From Paragorgia papillata (Eukaryota > Cnidaria > Anthozoa > Scleralcyonacea > Coralliidae), in the NCBI GenBank assembly GCA_035771165.1, contig JAWNZC010000287.1:261001-325000 (forward strand): 64,000 nt of DNA. Direction: 5' to 3'. The translations under genes and the position numbers were made by a program. Shown piece after piece: positions 38,465 to 48,229 of this stretch. Numbering within the stretch: the first letter of the stretch is position 1; the number at the start of each line of letters is the position of its first letter. The notes under the pieces are model-generated. The model did no database searches and was not told where the DNA came from. It saw nothing but the letters and a program-made list of their open reading frames with translations.

Positions 38465-41400
38465 ATGACGAAACAAACTAATGATCCTAAACTATTAAAA
38501 ATTCGCGAAAATGCTCGCCTTAGAAAACAGAGGCAGTTGCAACGGGATAAGGAAATGAAACCTTTTAAACCCGCAAGACTTGCCATGCTTCAAGAAAAAC
38601 AAAAGGCAAAAGAAGCAAAAAAAGAACAAGATCTCATCAACCAACAAGACAGGTTGAAAGATGACTTAACTAAGTTTCAACAAAAAACTTACAAAAAACT
38701 CCAGAAAAAGGAGCAACAAAAATGGGCAAGAGAGATTAGACAAGAGGAGACAAGGCAGGACAAAATTAAGTGGGACAACAAGTGGTTGGGGGCTGGTAAA
38801 AAACTTAAAAAAACTCGTCAGGTTCTTGGCAACAAACTATCAAAAATATTTAAAAGAAAGACCAAAGCCAACAAAAACCTCAGACAGACAAAACCAATTA
38901 TGATCAAAGATTTTGCAAATGGAAAGGCGGCATTGTACGAAATCTCTGGACAAAATTATAAAGATCCGGTAGTATTTTTGGAACAAACAACAGCTGGGGT
39001 TGAAAAACTTATTAATGGGATTGAAAATTCCAAAAAAGTAAAGACAACCCTCATTTGTAAACTTGTTCATTATGATTATGTGGAAGGACTTGAAGAAGTG
39101 GATCTTTTTTACTTTGGGTCCAATATGAAAGCCATGACAACTGAGGAAGATGTAACAGAGCTGTACAAGGAAGCAAAAAGGGAGATGCTAGAAAATTTGG
39201 CAGCACATCAAAAAGAAAGATCGGGATGGTCCATAAGATCAGTCGAGTCCCTGCACATATCAATAACCAAGTACAGACCACTAAATGGTAAAAAGTACCA
39301 GCAACTACCAAAATTCATCAAAGACAAAAAGGCCATCATCAACCCACAAAACACCAAAGATGACTATTGTTTCCTATATGCTGTTGCTATTGCTGAAACT
39401 TTGGAGAAAGAACCAGACGCCAAAAAACTTGGAACATTACCACTGTCTATCAAATTAATGGTGGAAGAATATGACGTCAGGGATCTGTCATTTCCTGTTA
39501 AAATTAAAGAAATATCCAAGTTTGAACAGTACAACAAAATAGGTGTAAATGTTTTGTCGTATGATGACGAAATTAAAAAAATCTACCAAATGCAAATATC
39601 CAGGTCCGAACATGAAAAAAGGGTTAACCTATTTTGGTGGAATGATCATTTTAGTACTATTAAGGACAAAAGCAAACTACTAACAGACCAAAATGACAAC
39701 CACCAACACAAAAAGTTCTTTTGCGACTTTTGTTTAAACCCTTTTGAAACAGAGGAGGCATTAAAGGAGCATGAAAGCAACTTAATTTGCAGATCCCATG
39801 ATGCCCAGATCCAGGAATATCCAAAAGAAGGTGTCGACAATATCATGGGATGGAGTTTAAAAGATTTTAAGAAAACCCAAGATGTTCCTTTCATTATTGT
39901 CGCAGATTTCGAGTGTATGCTGAAGACCCTAAAAACTGGGAACAATGACGAAAAAGAAAGTTATACCCAAAAGTATCAAGAACACATTCCGATCAGCTAT
40001 GGTTTCAATATCATATGCTCTGACCCATCTGTGTTTTCTGGCAAATATGTAAGCCACACAAAACAGTATGATTTTGAAGATATTGGCCAAATGTTTGTCG
40101 AGAGCTTGGAAAAAGAAGCAAAAAAGATTTGGCATACATATCTTAAAGAACCAAAGAAAATTATTATGACAACAGAGGATGAAAAAAACTTCCAAAATGC
40201 AACAACTTGTTATGTTTGTGGTGGAAGGTTTGTTAACAAAAAACTTAAAGATTTGGACCCGAAAAGTATTTGGAAGTCAAGCAAAAACACTCCAAAATCC
40301 AAAGTTAGAGACCATAACCATTTAAATGGTAAATATCGGGGAGCAGCTCATAACGACTGCAATTACTCAATGGCAAGTGCGCGACACATTCCTGTTTTGT
40401 TTCATAATTTTAGTGGGTATGACAGTCACTTACTGGTAAAATATTTAGGGTTATCAAATGGCCCCATTGGTTGCATAGCAAAAACTGAGGAGGAGTATAT
40501 TAGTGTCAATAAAAAACTATGGATGGACGGCGGAATGAAAAAGGATCCAAAAACAGGCACACTTAAAAAGAAGTGGGTACCCTTGGAACTACGGTTCTTG
40601 GACTCATTGAAATTCATGTCAAGTTCTTTGGCCACACTAACATCAAACTTACCAAATGACGAGTTCCACTACACTGAAAATGGTTTCAAAGACCACCCAA
40701 AAAAAGATGTTGATCTGCTAAAAAGAAAGGGAGTTTTTCCATATGAGTTTCTAAACAACCCAAAAAAGTTGGACTGTAAAGAATATCCACCACACAAAGA
40801 ATTTCATTCAAGGCTAACAGGTAAAAATGTAAGCATTGAAGATTACAACCACGGTCAGGAAGTTTGGAGTAAGTTTAGTTGCAAAAGTTTAAAAGATTAT
40901 ATGGAACTTTACTTAAAAACTGATGTGTTGGGACTCTCAGACGTCATTCAAAGTTTCAGAAAAATGTGTAAAAACACTTACAAACTTGACCCCATGTGGT
41001 TCTACACATCTCCAGGATTGGCTTGGAATGCCTTGTTGAAAATGTCGGAACAAAAGCTGGAACTCTTAACAGACCCCAATATGTTTCTCATGATTGAAAA
41101 AGGAATTCGTGGTGGAATTTCTACAATTACCCACAGATATGCAGAAGCCAACAACAAGTACATGGAAGAATATGATCCCAAGAAAGAAAGTGTGTTCATC
41201 CAATATTTAGACAAAAACAACCTGTACGGGGTTCCAATGACAGAACCACTACCTGTTAATGGTTTCAAATGGATCCCAGAGGAAGAGTTGCCAAACTGGC
41301 AAAACTATCTACCAACAGAAGGGAAGGGATGTTTTCTGGAAGTTGATCTTGAGTATCCAGAAAAACTTCATGATCTCCACAATGAAATGCCATTTGCTGC

Positions 41401-42442
41401 TGAAAGAATGATGATTGACAAGGTTGAAAAGTTGGTACCAAACCTAAATGACAAGAAAAACTATGTGGTCCACTATGAAGCCCTGGCACAAATGTTGGAG
41501 CATGGTTTAATCCTGACAAAAATCCATCGCGGTATTTCATTCAATGAAAAAGCTTGGATGAAGTCGTATATTGAACTCAACACAAAGTTAAGAACAGCAG
41601 CCAAGAATGACTTTGAAAAAGATTTCTTTAAGCTCATGAACAACTCTGTGTTTGGAAAAACCATGGAAAATGTTAGGAACAGGATTGATGTCCGGTTGGT
41701 GTCATTTGACGACCAACTTGAAAAACTAGCAAAAAAAACAACTTACAAAGGGAACACCATATTTACAGATAACCTGGCAGCAATCCACATGAGAAAAACC
41801 AGAGTAAAATTAAACAAACCCATCTACTTAGGAGCTGCCATTCTAGACAAAAGCAAAATATCTATGTATGACTTTAACTACAACTACATAAAACCAAAAT
41901 ATGGAAACAAAGCAAAGCTGTTATTTACAGACACAGATTCCTTATGTTACGAAATCAAAACTGATGACTTCTTTAAAGATATTTCCGGAGATGTTGAAAC
42001 CATGTTCGACACCTCTAACTTCCCACCAACTCACCCAAGTGGAATAGAGTGTGGTGCATACAAAAAGGTGCTTGGTAGAATGAAATCAGAAACTGGTTCT
42101 AAACAAATCTCAAAGTTTGTGGGTTTAAGGTCAAAAGCTTATGCCATAAAAATGGCAAAGGAAAAAAATCCAGTAACTGGGTTATGGGAAGAAACAGAGG
42201 ACAAGAAGTGTAAAGGGATTGCAAAGGCTGTCATCAACAATGATATCAAATTTGATGATTATGTAGAATGTTTGTCAACAGGAAAAAACATACTAAGAGG
42301 GATGAACACATTTAGAAGCACCAAACATACCATCCACACCATTCATGTCAACAAGATAGCACTAAATTCTGAGGATGACAAAAGGGTTATACTGGATGAC
42401 AAAATTTCAACACTTGCTATTGGTCATTGGAGAACATTGTAG
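38465..42442 (+). CDS. Protein-primed family B DNA polymerase (Maverick PolB), 1325 aa
   Basis: Preceded by CTAATAAAGGAATG. A basic, coiled N-terminal 140 residues; a C2H2-like finger (about 417, FFCDFCLNPF...H); exonuclease motifs ADFEC (about 481), FHNFSGYDSHLL (about 645) and YLKTDVLG (about 815). Between the first two is a zinc/HNH-like insert (CYVCGGRF ... VRDHNHLNGKYRGAAHNDCN, about 581-630) similar to recombination endonuclease VII. Polymerase motifs follow: YLDKNNLYG (A, about 914), MNNSVFGKT (B, about 1058), FTDTDS (C, about 1154) and KFVGLRSKAYAIK. Replicates the linear element from a terminal protein. Complete and intact. Confidence 0.95.
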   Translation: MTKQTNDPKLLKIRENARLRKQRQLQRDKEMKPFKPARLAMLQEKQKAKEAKKEQDLINQQDRLKDDLTKFQQKTYKKLQKKEQQKWAREIRQEETRQDKIKWDNKWLGAGKKLKKTRQVLGNKLSKIFKRKTKANKNLRQTKPIMIKDFANGKAALYEISGQNYKDPVVFLEQTTAGVEKLINGIENSKKVKTTLICKLVHYDYVEGLEEVDLFYFGSNMKAMTTEEDVTELYKEAKREMLENLAAHQKERSGWSIRSVESLHISITKYRPLNGKKYQQLPKFIKDKKAIINPQNTKDDYCFLYAVAIAETLEKEPDAKKLGTLPLSIKLMVEEYDVRDLSFPVKIKEISKFEQYNKIGVNVLSYDDEIKKIYQMQISRSEHEKRVNLFWWNDHFSTIKDKSKLLTDQNDNHQHKKFFCDFCLNPFETEEALKEHESNLICRSHDAQIQEYPKEGVDNIMGWSLKDFKKTQDVPFIIVADFECMLKTLKTGNNDEKESYTQKYQEHIPISYGFNIICSDPSVFSGKYVSHTKQYDFEDIGQMFVESLEKEAKKIWHTYLKEPKKIIMTTEDEKNFQNATTCYVCGGRFVNKKLKDLDPKSIWKSSKNTPKSKVRDHNHLNGKYRGAAHNDCNYSMASARHIPVLFHNFSGYDSHLLVKYLGLSNGPIGCIAKTEEEYISVNKKLWMDGGMKKDPKTGTLKKKWVPLELRFLDSLKFMSSSLATLTSNLPNDEFHYTENGFKDHPKKDVDLLKRKGVFPYEFLNNPKKLDCKEYPPHKEFHSRLTGKNVSIEDYNHGQEVWSKFSCKSLKDYMELYLKTDVLGLSDVIQSFRKMCKNTYKLDPMWFYTSPGLAWNALLKMSEQKLELLTDPNMFLMIEKGIRGGISTITHRYAEANNKYMEEYDPKKESVFIQYLDKNNLYGVPMTEPLPVNGFKWIPEEELPNWQNYLPTEGKGCFLEVDLEYPEKLHDLHNEMPFAAERMMIDKVEKLVPNLNDKKNYVVHYEALAQMLEHGLILTKIHRGISFNEKAWMKSYIELNTKLRTAAKNDFEKDFFKLMNNSVFGKTMENVRNRIDVRLVSFDDQLEKLAKKTTYKGNTIFTDNLAAIHMRKTRVKLNKPIYLGAAILDKSKISMYDFNYNYIKPKYGNKAKLLFTDTDSLCYEIKTDDFFKDISGDVETMFDTSNFPPTHPSGIECGAYKKVLGRMKSETGSKQISKFVGLRSKAYAIKMAKEKNPVTGLWEETEDKKCKGIAKAVINNDIKFDDYVECLSTGKNILRGMNTFRSTKHTIHTIHVNKIALNSEDDKRVILDDKISTLAIGHWRTL

Positions 42443-42457
42443 ATTAAGTTCAAAATT

Positions 42458-42477
42458 TGTATTCAAATAAGAATACA
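42458..42477. terminator. Hairpin TGTATTC-AAATAA-GAATACA
   Basis: 7-bp stem 16 bp after the polymerase stop and 15 bp beyond the end of the convergent zinc-finger gene. Candidate shared transcript end. Confidence 0.4.
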
Positions 42478-42491
42478 TATTTAAAAAAGGT

Positions 42492-42653
42492 TCAGAAATT
42501 ATTGTTATTTTTCTTTCCATGAACAAACTTATTGTGCAACCTTAATGCTGTCTCTGACTTTGTTTCAAATTTACACCCTTCTCTTCCGCATGTAAAACAG
42601 TTTTTGGTAACGCATTTTTTGACCGGTTTTTTTACTCTTTTTTTTCTAGGCAT
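42492..42653 (-). CDS. C2H2 zinc-finger microprotein with nuclear signal, 53 aa
   Basis: Minus-strand ORF of 53 codons. The N-terminus is MPRKKRVKKPVKK, a classic basic nuclear-localisation-type cluster, followed by one C2H2 finger, Cys-x4-Cys-x12-His-x4-His (CGREGC...LRLHNKFVH). Its start is preceded by TTTAAATAAATAAAAATG, the same motif as the other genes, and no gene lies upstream, only the terminal repeat. It points inward from the right end, convergent with the polymerase. It could regulate element transcription or recognise the terminal repeat; inference from motif and position. Confidence 0.65.
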   Translation of the reverse strand: MPRKKRVKKPVKKCVTKNCFTCGREGCKFETKSETALRLHNKFVHGKKNNNNF

Positions 42654-42670
42654 TTTTATTTATTTAAATT
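42654..42670 (-). promoter_or_regulatory. AAATAAATAAAAATG start motif at the right end
   Basis: On the minus strand TTTAAATAAATAAAA directly precedes the zinc-finger gene. With no upstream gene between it and the terminal repeat, the AATAAA cannot serve a neighbour's 3' end. Confidence 0.5.
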
Positions 42671-42699
42671 TTGGAACCCCTCAAAAACAATTTAGAGAA

Positions 42700-43939
42700 A
42701 CCCCAAAAAAAACCCCAAACCCAAAAACTTGGCGGCCATCTTTAAAAAATATCCCAAACCCCCAAACCCCAAAAAATCCCAAAAACTTGGCGACCATCTT
42801 TAAAAAATTCCAGAACCCGGGAGTCGAAAATTTTAGAGCAACCGGAAGTCAAACCCCAAACCCAAAAACTTGGCGACCATTTTGGATCTTTAAAAAATTC
42901 CAGGATCGGATGTCAAACCGGAAGTCAAACCCCAAACCCAAAAAATTCAGGAGGGGGGTGGGGAATTTGGTTTTTAAAATAGTTAGTAGCTATGTCCCAG
43001 GATCGGATGTCAAACCGGAAGTCAACCCAACCCAAAAAATTCAGGAGGGGGTTGCAAATGCTTTTTAAAATGGTTTTGCAAATTGTCCCAGGATCGGCCT
43101 TTTGACACTACTTACATGTACTTCGACATTTTCTGGACATAACATAGCTCTTGAATAATTTTCCCCACTATATTATTAGCACATAATCGCATGAATTCTC
43201 GTAAAATTACAGTTTAATTTCACTCGTGTTTTCTTACAAATTACCCTTGTCGCAAACAAAATTAAACCTTAAACCTTAACTTTCCTCGGCCCCATGCAAT
43301 TGCCTATACATATAAGTTGAAATTTCTAGTTCGTCGAAATTTCGAGTTATGACGTATAGATAATCGCATGGGGCCGAGGAAAATTAGGGTTTAATTCCAC
43401 GAGTGTTGCTGAGTCGCGAAGCAACTAGGGTAATTTGTAAGATTTTGAAAACACGAGTGAAATTAAACCTTAATTTTACGAGAACTCATGCGATTATGTG
43501 TTAATAATATAGAGGGAAAAATTATTCAAGAGCTATGTTATGTCCAGAAAATGTCGAAGTACATGTACCTTATCACGGTCGGTGCCCGGCAACATCCCAA
43601 TTTTCCTCGCTATATCGCTGTGCCTGTAGCTTTCTTTTTGTAAACCCAGGCAAAAGTTCGTAAATTTTCTAGTGTATTTATTTTCACTAATAGTTTACAC
43701 TCCTTCAATAGTTTAAATTAGTTCAAAGAAAACAAAAAAGCATTTTCAGACTGAAAAACCTTGCAGACTTGTTGAAAAAAGTCCGTCCTCTGAGGTTCAC
43801 TGTTGTTAAGTAACAAAGCGACCAATCACATGCAAGTACTGCGGATCACCAACCAATCAATCAAGTGCAAGTAATTTTGCCCTGAATTAAAAAAAAATGC
43901 CTTCTTCATTAGCCAATCGTATTCAAGTAATTTTGCCCT
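42700..43939 (-). repeat. Right terminal inverted repeat of the Polinton (interrupted)
   Basis: Reverse complement of 22601-23395. A 439-bp palindromic insert (43121-43559) splits it. Differences from the left copy are small (single substitutions and short indels), implying limited divergence or recent correction between the repeats. Confidence 0.88.
43121..43559. mobile_element. 439-bp foldback MITE inserted in the right Polinton repeat
   Basis: Arms start CTTCGACATTTTCTGGACATAAC at both ends; TACATGTA (8 bp) flanks both sides (43113-43120, 43560-43567). The left Polinton repeat lacks the insert and has CATGTA at the site. The loop contains GAAATTTC units like the minisatellite outside the Polinton. 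TACATGTA is palindromic, so the exact border has some ambiguity; 8-bp duplications would fit a hAT-type enzyme. Confidence 0.75.
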
Positions 43940-43944
43940 TTATA

Positions 43945-43990
43945 TTAAAGTCGAAATTTCGAGTTACATAAGTCGAAATTTGGCGTTATA
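43945..43990. repeat. GAAATTTC minisatellite units right of the Polinton
   Basis: Two to three units (AAGTCGAAATTTCGAGTTACATAAGTCGAAATTT) match the array at 22290-22592, showing the target was this repeat. Confidence 0.7.
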
Positions 43991-43999
43991 AACTTTGTG

Positions 44000-45530
44000 C
44001 AATTGCTTGCAAAAAGAATAAATTATGAAAGTATATTATTAAATATATTTAAAAAAAATTATGTATTAAAGTATGTCCCTTCAGAACCACAATATTATGA
44101 TTGTGATACGATCGAGAAAGCGATGCAACTGTTGAACTTTCATTTCACCCCTCAATGAAAAATGCACTTAAATATTACCAAAACTGGTGATCTGTAAGGC
44201 CGGACAAAACCAAATGCAATACCGCACCGAAATACGTTTGAAAAACACCACGAAACCGATATACCGGAAACCCCATATGGCAAACTCCGCCGTAAAGATT
44301 TGAAACTACAATGCAGTCATGTCAAAAACGAAGCCATCAAAGTACAAGTCTTGAAATCCGACATACAGGTTTCTACCAAACAGAAACATAGGTACGCACA
44401 GCGTACATGCGTCTACACGCTTTCAAAAGTGCTGCGCGTGTTACACGGTGGTCCTAGAACGAGTTTACGGGTCGCTTGTCATATCACGCGCTTGGGCGAC
44501 CTGTGACAAAACAATCACTGATAAACATATCCATGCTGGTAATATAGCGTTACACATTTGCGTAAACGCAACCTGCAGACGCAAAAGCAAGAGCGAGGTC
44601 GACGAAAACAAATGCGCATTTACAGTCGGTGAAAAAGAGAAGTACACGGGTAACAGAATGTGTTCGCAACAAGCTTGTAGCAAACATGTTAACAAGTTGT
44701 GATTTTATCAAGCTGATACATGGATAGCTTGTTGTTGTCAACCTTGAAGGAACTTGTTATTAAGTGCAGAGCGCTAACAAGTTGTTGGAACAACTTGTCA
44801 CAAGTCCCGCTTGAACCTTGTTACAAGTTGTCAGCAACCTGCTACAGGCTTCGGTTAACTGGGAACAACCAGTGCAAATGCATCCCCGGTCACGGCTTGT
44901 TGGAACAGCCTTGTAAGAACTTGCTTGCAGGTATTCCAACAACCCTGGGCGTTTTTACGTGTGTACAATTAGTCGACGAATGCTGGGGTGTTGGTGGCAC
45001 ATGGGGTGTTTATATATAACTGATAGCGATATAACAGTTTAGATATGACCGATAGCGTTATCCAGTATAAATAACGTTAGTTTAGTTGTTGATATCGTAG
45101 CGAGGGAGTGACCACAAAAAATGTATTCAAAGTTCGTCCAGAATTTGAATGTCCTTGAGAGCACTTGAATTAAAAAAATAATGAAACTCCAAGACGTGAA
45201 AGTCAGTGAATTTATAAAGAACTGCTTAAAAACTCTTGAATCCTTCGTGATTTGATTTTTGACATTTTCTGGCAAGTAAGAGTTTTCCATTTTTCGTAAT
45301 TCTCCACTCCTCCAAAGCCTCTTTTCAGCTCTTTGGTCCTACCACCTCCACAGGCATTTCTTTCCGTTTATAAATTTCTGTTTCCCTCGCAGTCTTTTTC
45401 ATATCGTGTCGCCGGCGCCCAAATTCGCATCAGCCTGAGGGGAAAAAAGAAGAACGCCTGCAGGTAGCTTTCTCCCTCCGGTATCGTGTAGTTCTGTCGA
45501 TAAACAAACGTAGCAAGAGTTTCTGTAAAG
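44000..45530. other. Intergenic DNA with ACAAGTTG-type tandem motifs
   Basis: About 44665-44950 holds repeated and inverted AACAAGTTGTTGGAACAACTTG-like words, a common animal interspersed repeat. No supported gene. Confidence 0.45.
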
Positions 45531-45639
45531 AATCAAATGCAAGACAAAAAAGCCCCAATCCTAATCAGTAAGAAGCATAAGAACGAATCAGACAAAGTGC
45601 TAAAGAACGGTGCCTTGTTTAGCGTCAAAAACGTCGCCT

Positions 45640-46380
45640 GTATTCTCGTTCCCAGACTAGCACACGGAACATCAACCCACATCGAGGGGTTTGGCTCTGG
45701 GGACGAGATTACCCACATCTCTGTGTCCGTGGCTTACGGGTGCCACGAATATAAAGCTACCTAACAAGTCGTTAGGACAGTGACTGACTTGTCAGGGCAC
45801 CGTAGTATAAAGCTGCCTGACGATCTAGTCGCTAACTTGTCAGGGCACTTGCAATTTTGGGCAATTGTGTTGACCTGCGGAACGTTTCGCTTCACGGAGA
45901 TCGTCAGAGAACCGCCAAAATTCCACGCGTCAAAAACATCGCTTCCATGCATGGGACAATGCCAGAAGCCATGACGTTGTGGCTATCAATTGATTCAATT
46001 CTGCCCAGACTTACAAGCAAAATTCTAAAGCTGAATGATGAGCTAGCCGCTAGCACGTCAGGGCACCACAATTGTATCTACCTGCGGAATGCTCAATGCT
46101 TTTCTTCACAAACATGATGTCATCAAAAAGCCGCCAAAATCCTTGGCGTCATAAAACATCGCTTGTATTCTCGTTCCCAGAGCCCATATTCCTGTGTCCG
46201 TGGCTTACGGTAGACTTGCTCCAAGTCCGCCTCTTAGGGCTAGTTTTTGCGGGCGGGTGGAAAGGCGGGAGAGCGGAAAAGCGGGAGGAAAGAGACGAGG
46301 AACCGAAAGGTCAAAAATGTTTGAAAAGGACTTTGAGAAACGACACCTAGAATATAAAGCTACCTAAGGAGCCCGCATGC
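45640..46380. repeat. Degraded MITE cluster with duplicated segments
   Basis: Two related halves: 45640-45900 and 46000-46360 both contain 'CGCTTGTATTCTCGTTCCCAGA', 'CCGTGGCTTACGG', 'AATATAAAGCTACCTAA' and 'GTCAGGGCACCG' words. This is an old duplication of the CTCGTTCCCAGAGCC repeat family. ORFs of 60-90 codons are not supported as genes. Confidence 0.55.
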
Positions 46381-46892
46381 AGCCGCTTAATGCATGGCTA
46401 CTCGTCAGGGCACCGCAATTGATTTAATTATTTAAATAGCTTCAGGCACTACATTGCAAAAAATACTAAAAACAAAGCGACGAGTTGCAGCCCAGTTCGA
46501 GTTACCCAAATCACAGTGATCTCACATACCGTAATTGGCCCCTAAAGGCCTAAACTATACAAATGATTATGGGAGAATCGTATCTCTATGGCAGCAATCA
46601 GATTTTAATATTTCATAACAAAAATATGCTGAGAATTAAATTCATGACTTGGAGGCCAATATAAAATAAGGCCATTGCCAAAAGAAAATAAGTTCGGTTT
46701 AAATTACGTTGTTTATCATTGGGATTAGCCTTGACTTTGATCTTCCTTGTATTTGCTCAATATGACATTTATGTGAGAAAAGGTGTGGGGACACCATTAC
46801 CCAACAATGTTCATTATTAAATTGTGAGTTGAAATTATACATTATCACTTTGGGCACCATAATATAATTAACTGCAATTGCTACTGAGCTTG

Positions 46893-47198
46893 TACCCTGC
46901 GAGCAGAGCCTTCTTTTCCTTATTTCTTCGCTGAGAGAGGAAGAAAAGTAGGCTCTGCTGTATTCGTGACTGGTTCCATTGCGCATGCATGTCAGTTGCT
47001 TGGTTACAGTGGTTACAATCTCGAACCAGTCCCAATCAGAGCAGAAAACAAAACGAGAACCGGTTAAACGGGTCTTAAACGGGTGGTTACTTCGTCCTAA
47101 ATCTTGGACGAAGCCAAACACGAATACAGCAGAGCCTACTTTTCGTCCTCAGTCTCTCAGCGAAGAAATAAGGAAAAGAAGGCTCTGCTCGCAGGGTA
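46893..47198. mobile_element. 306-bp MITE with 9-bp target duplication (Mutator-like)
   Basis: Inverted ends TACCCTGCGAGCAGAGCC with arms of about 75 bp including a TTCCTTATTTCTTCGCTGAGAGA block. CTGAGCTTG occurs at 46884-46892 and 47199-47207. A 9-bp duplication is typical of MULE elements. No coding capacity. Confidence 0.8.
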
Positions 47199-47542
47199 CT
47201 GAGCTTGCATTATCATTATCCATTAGACTTCCGCCAAATATTCAGAAAAGAATTTGGTTCGTGACGGAATGTCAAACAGACAAATACAGTCGGTAGTTGA
47301 ACGTTTCACATCTTATAGTGGACAGACCAGGACTCAGGAGCCAACGCCACAAAGATCTCTGCCGAATCGGCAAACAATGCTTGATAATTCAGACCGAACG
47401 CATGAAATCGTGCCAAATAACCTACTTATTATATAGATGCGAGTGTTTTACTAAAAAATATGCAGTTTCGTATAATTTCCACATCTTCACTAGTGAAGAT
47501 ATCGATGGCGTCATTTACCGGTTTTTTTTTGTATTGAAAAGC

Positions 47543-47685
47543 AAATTACACGGTGGCTTGAAGATATGAATTTTATCTTCTCGTGGTGAAAATAATATTT
47601 TATTCATTTGCTACGCTTACTTGTAAAATATTGTTTTCACCCCTCGAAGATAAAATTCGTATCTTCGCGCCACCGTGTAATATAT
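47543..47685. repeat. Foldback palindrome ATTACACGGTGGC
   Basis: Arms of about 60 bp (ATTACACGGTGGC...GAAGATA.GAATTTTATCTTC) face each other around a TTCATTTGCTACGC loop. A non-coding MITE. Confidence 0.8.
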
Positions 47686-48229
47686 CCGCTATATAGATGT
47701 CCAATATCGCAAGATATTCGTACTCGTCGATCGCGTTATTTGCACTCGTTGACGTGAAGTTAAATGATAATATACATGAAAACATTTCTCAATTCTGATT
47801 GGCTAAGAGCAGTGCAATTCAAGGAACGAGACAAAAAATTCAAAATGGCGGTCTATATTTGGCATGGAAAGTTTTCACTTTTCCAACAATTTATGGTGCA
47901 CTTTCAATTGAAAATCCTACGTGAATGTTTTGAAATAAATACAGAGAGAACACTTAGAGTGAAAATGTTTGCTGTAAAGTAACGAAACAAGACTTAATGG
48001 CGTGGGTGAGGCCGTCATCGAAGCATATAATTTTTTCATGTATATTATTAATAATTCAAAACTCATTAATAATTCACGAGAAAAACACAAAGAAAATCAG
48101 TACCATGCCCGTGGTTTTATACCTGATAAAACTTCTTGACGTCAGAAAGAATACTAATGAACATACAATTTTATATAAAGAATACTAATGAACATACAAT
48201 TTTATATAAAGAATACTGAACATAAAAAG

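Larger units (their letters stand above)
22601..43939. mobile_element. Maverick/Polinton (adintovirus-like) element, about 21.3 kb
   Basis: Terminal inverted repeats begin AGGG(A/C)AAAATTACT(C/T)GAATACGATTGGCTAATGAAG at both ends. Inside are the hallmark Maverick genes (protein-primed-type PolB, retroviral-like integrase, packaging ATPase, probable jelly-roll capsid proteins) plus about 15 others. All ORFs I read are intact. Genes are packed with gaps of mostly 10-100 bp, and only two central genes and one terminal gene lie on the minus strand. Expected 5-6 bp target duplications could not be fixed because the flanks are AT-rich minisatellite. A 439-bp MITE interrupts the right inverted repeat. 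Intact genes and matching repeats suggest a recent insertion. Confidence 0.93.
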
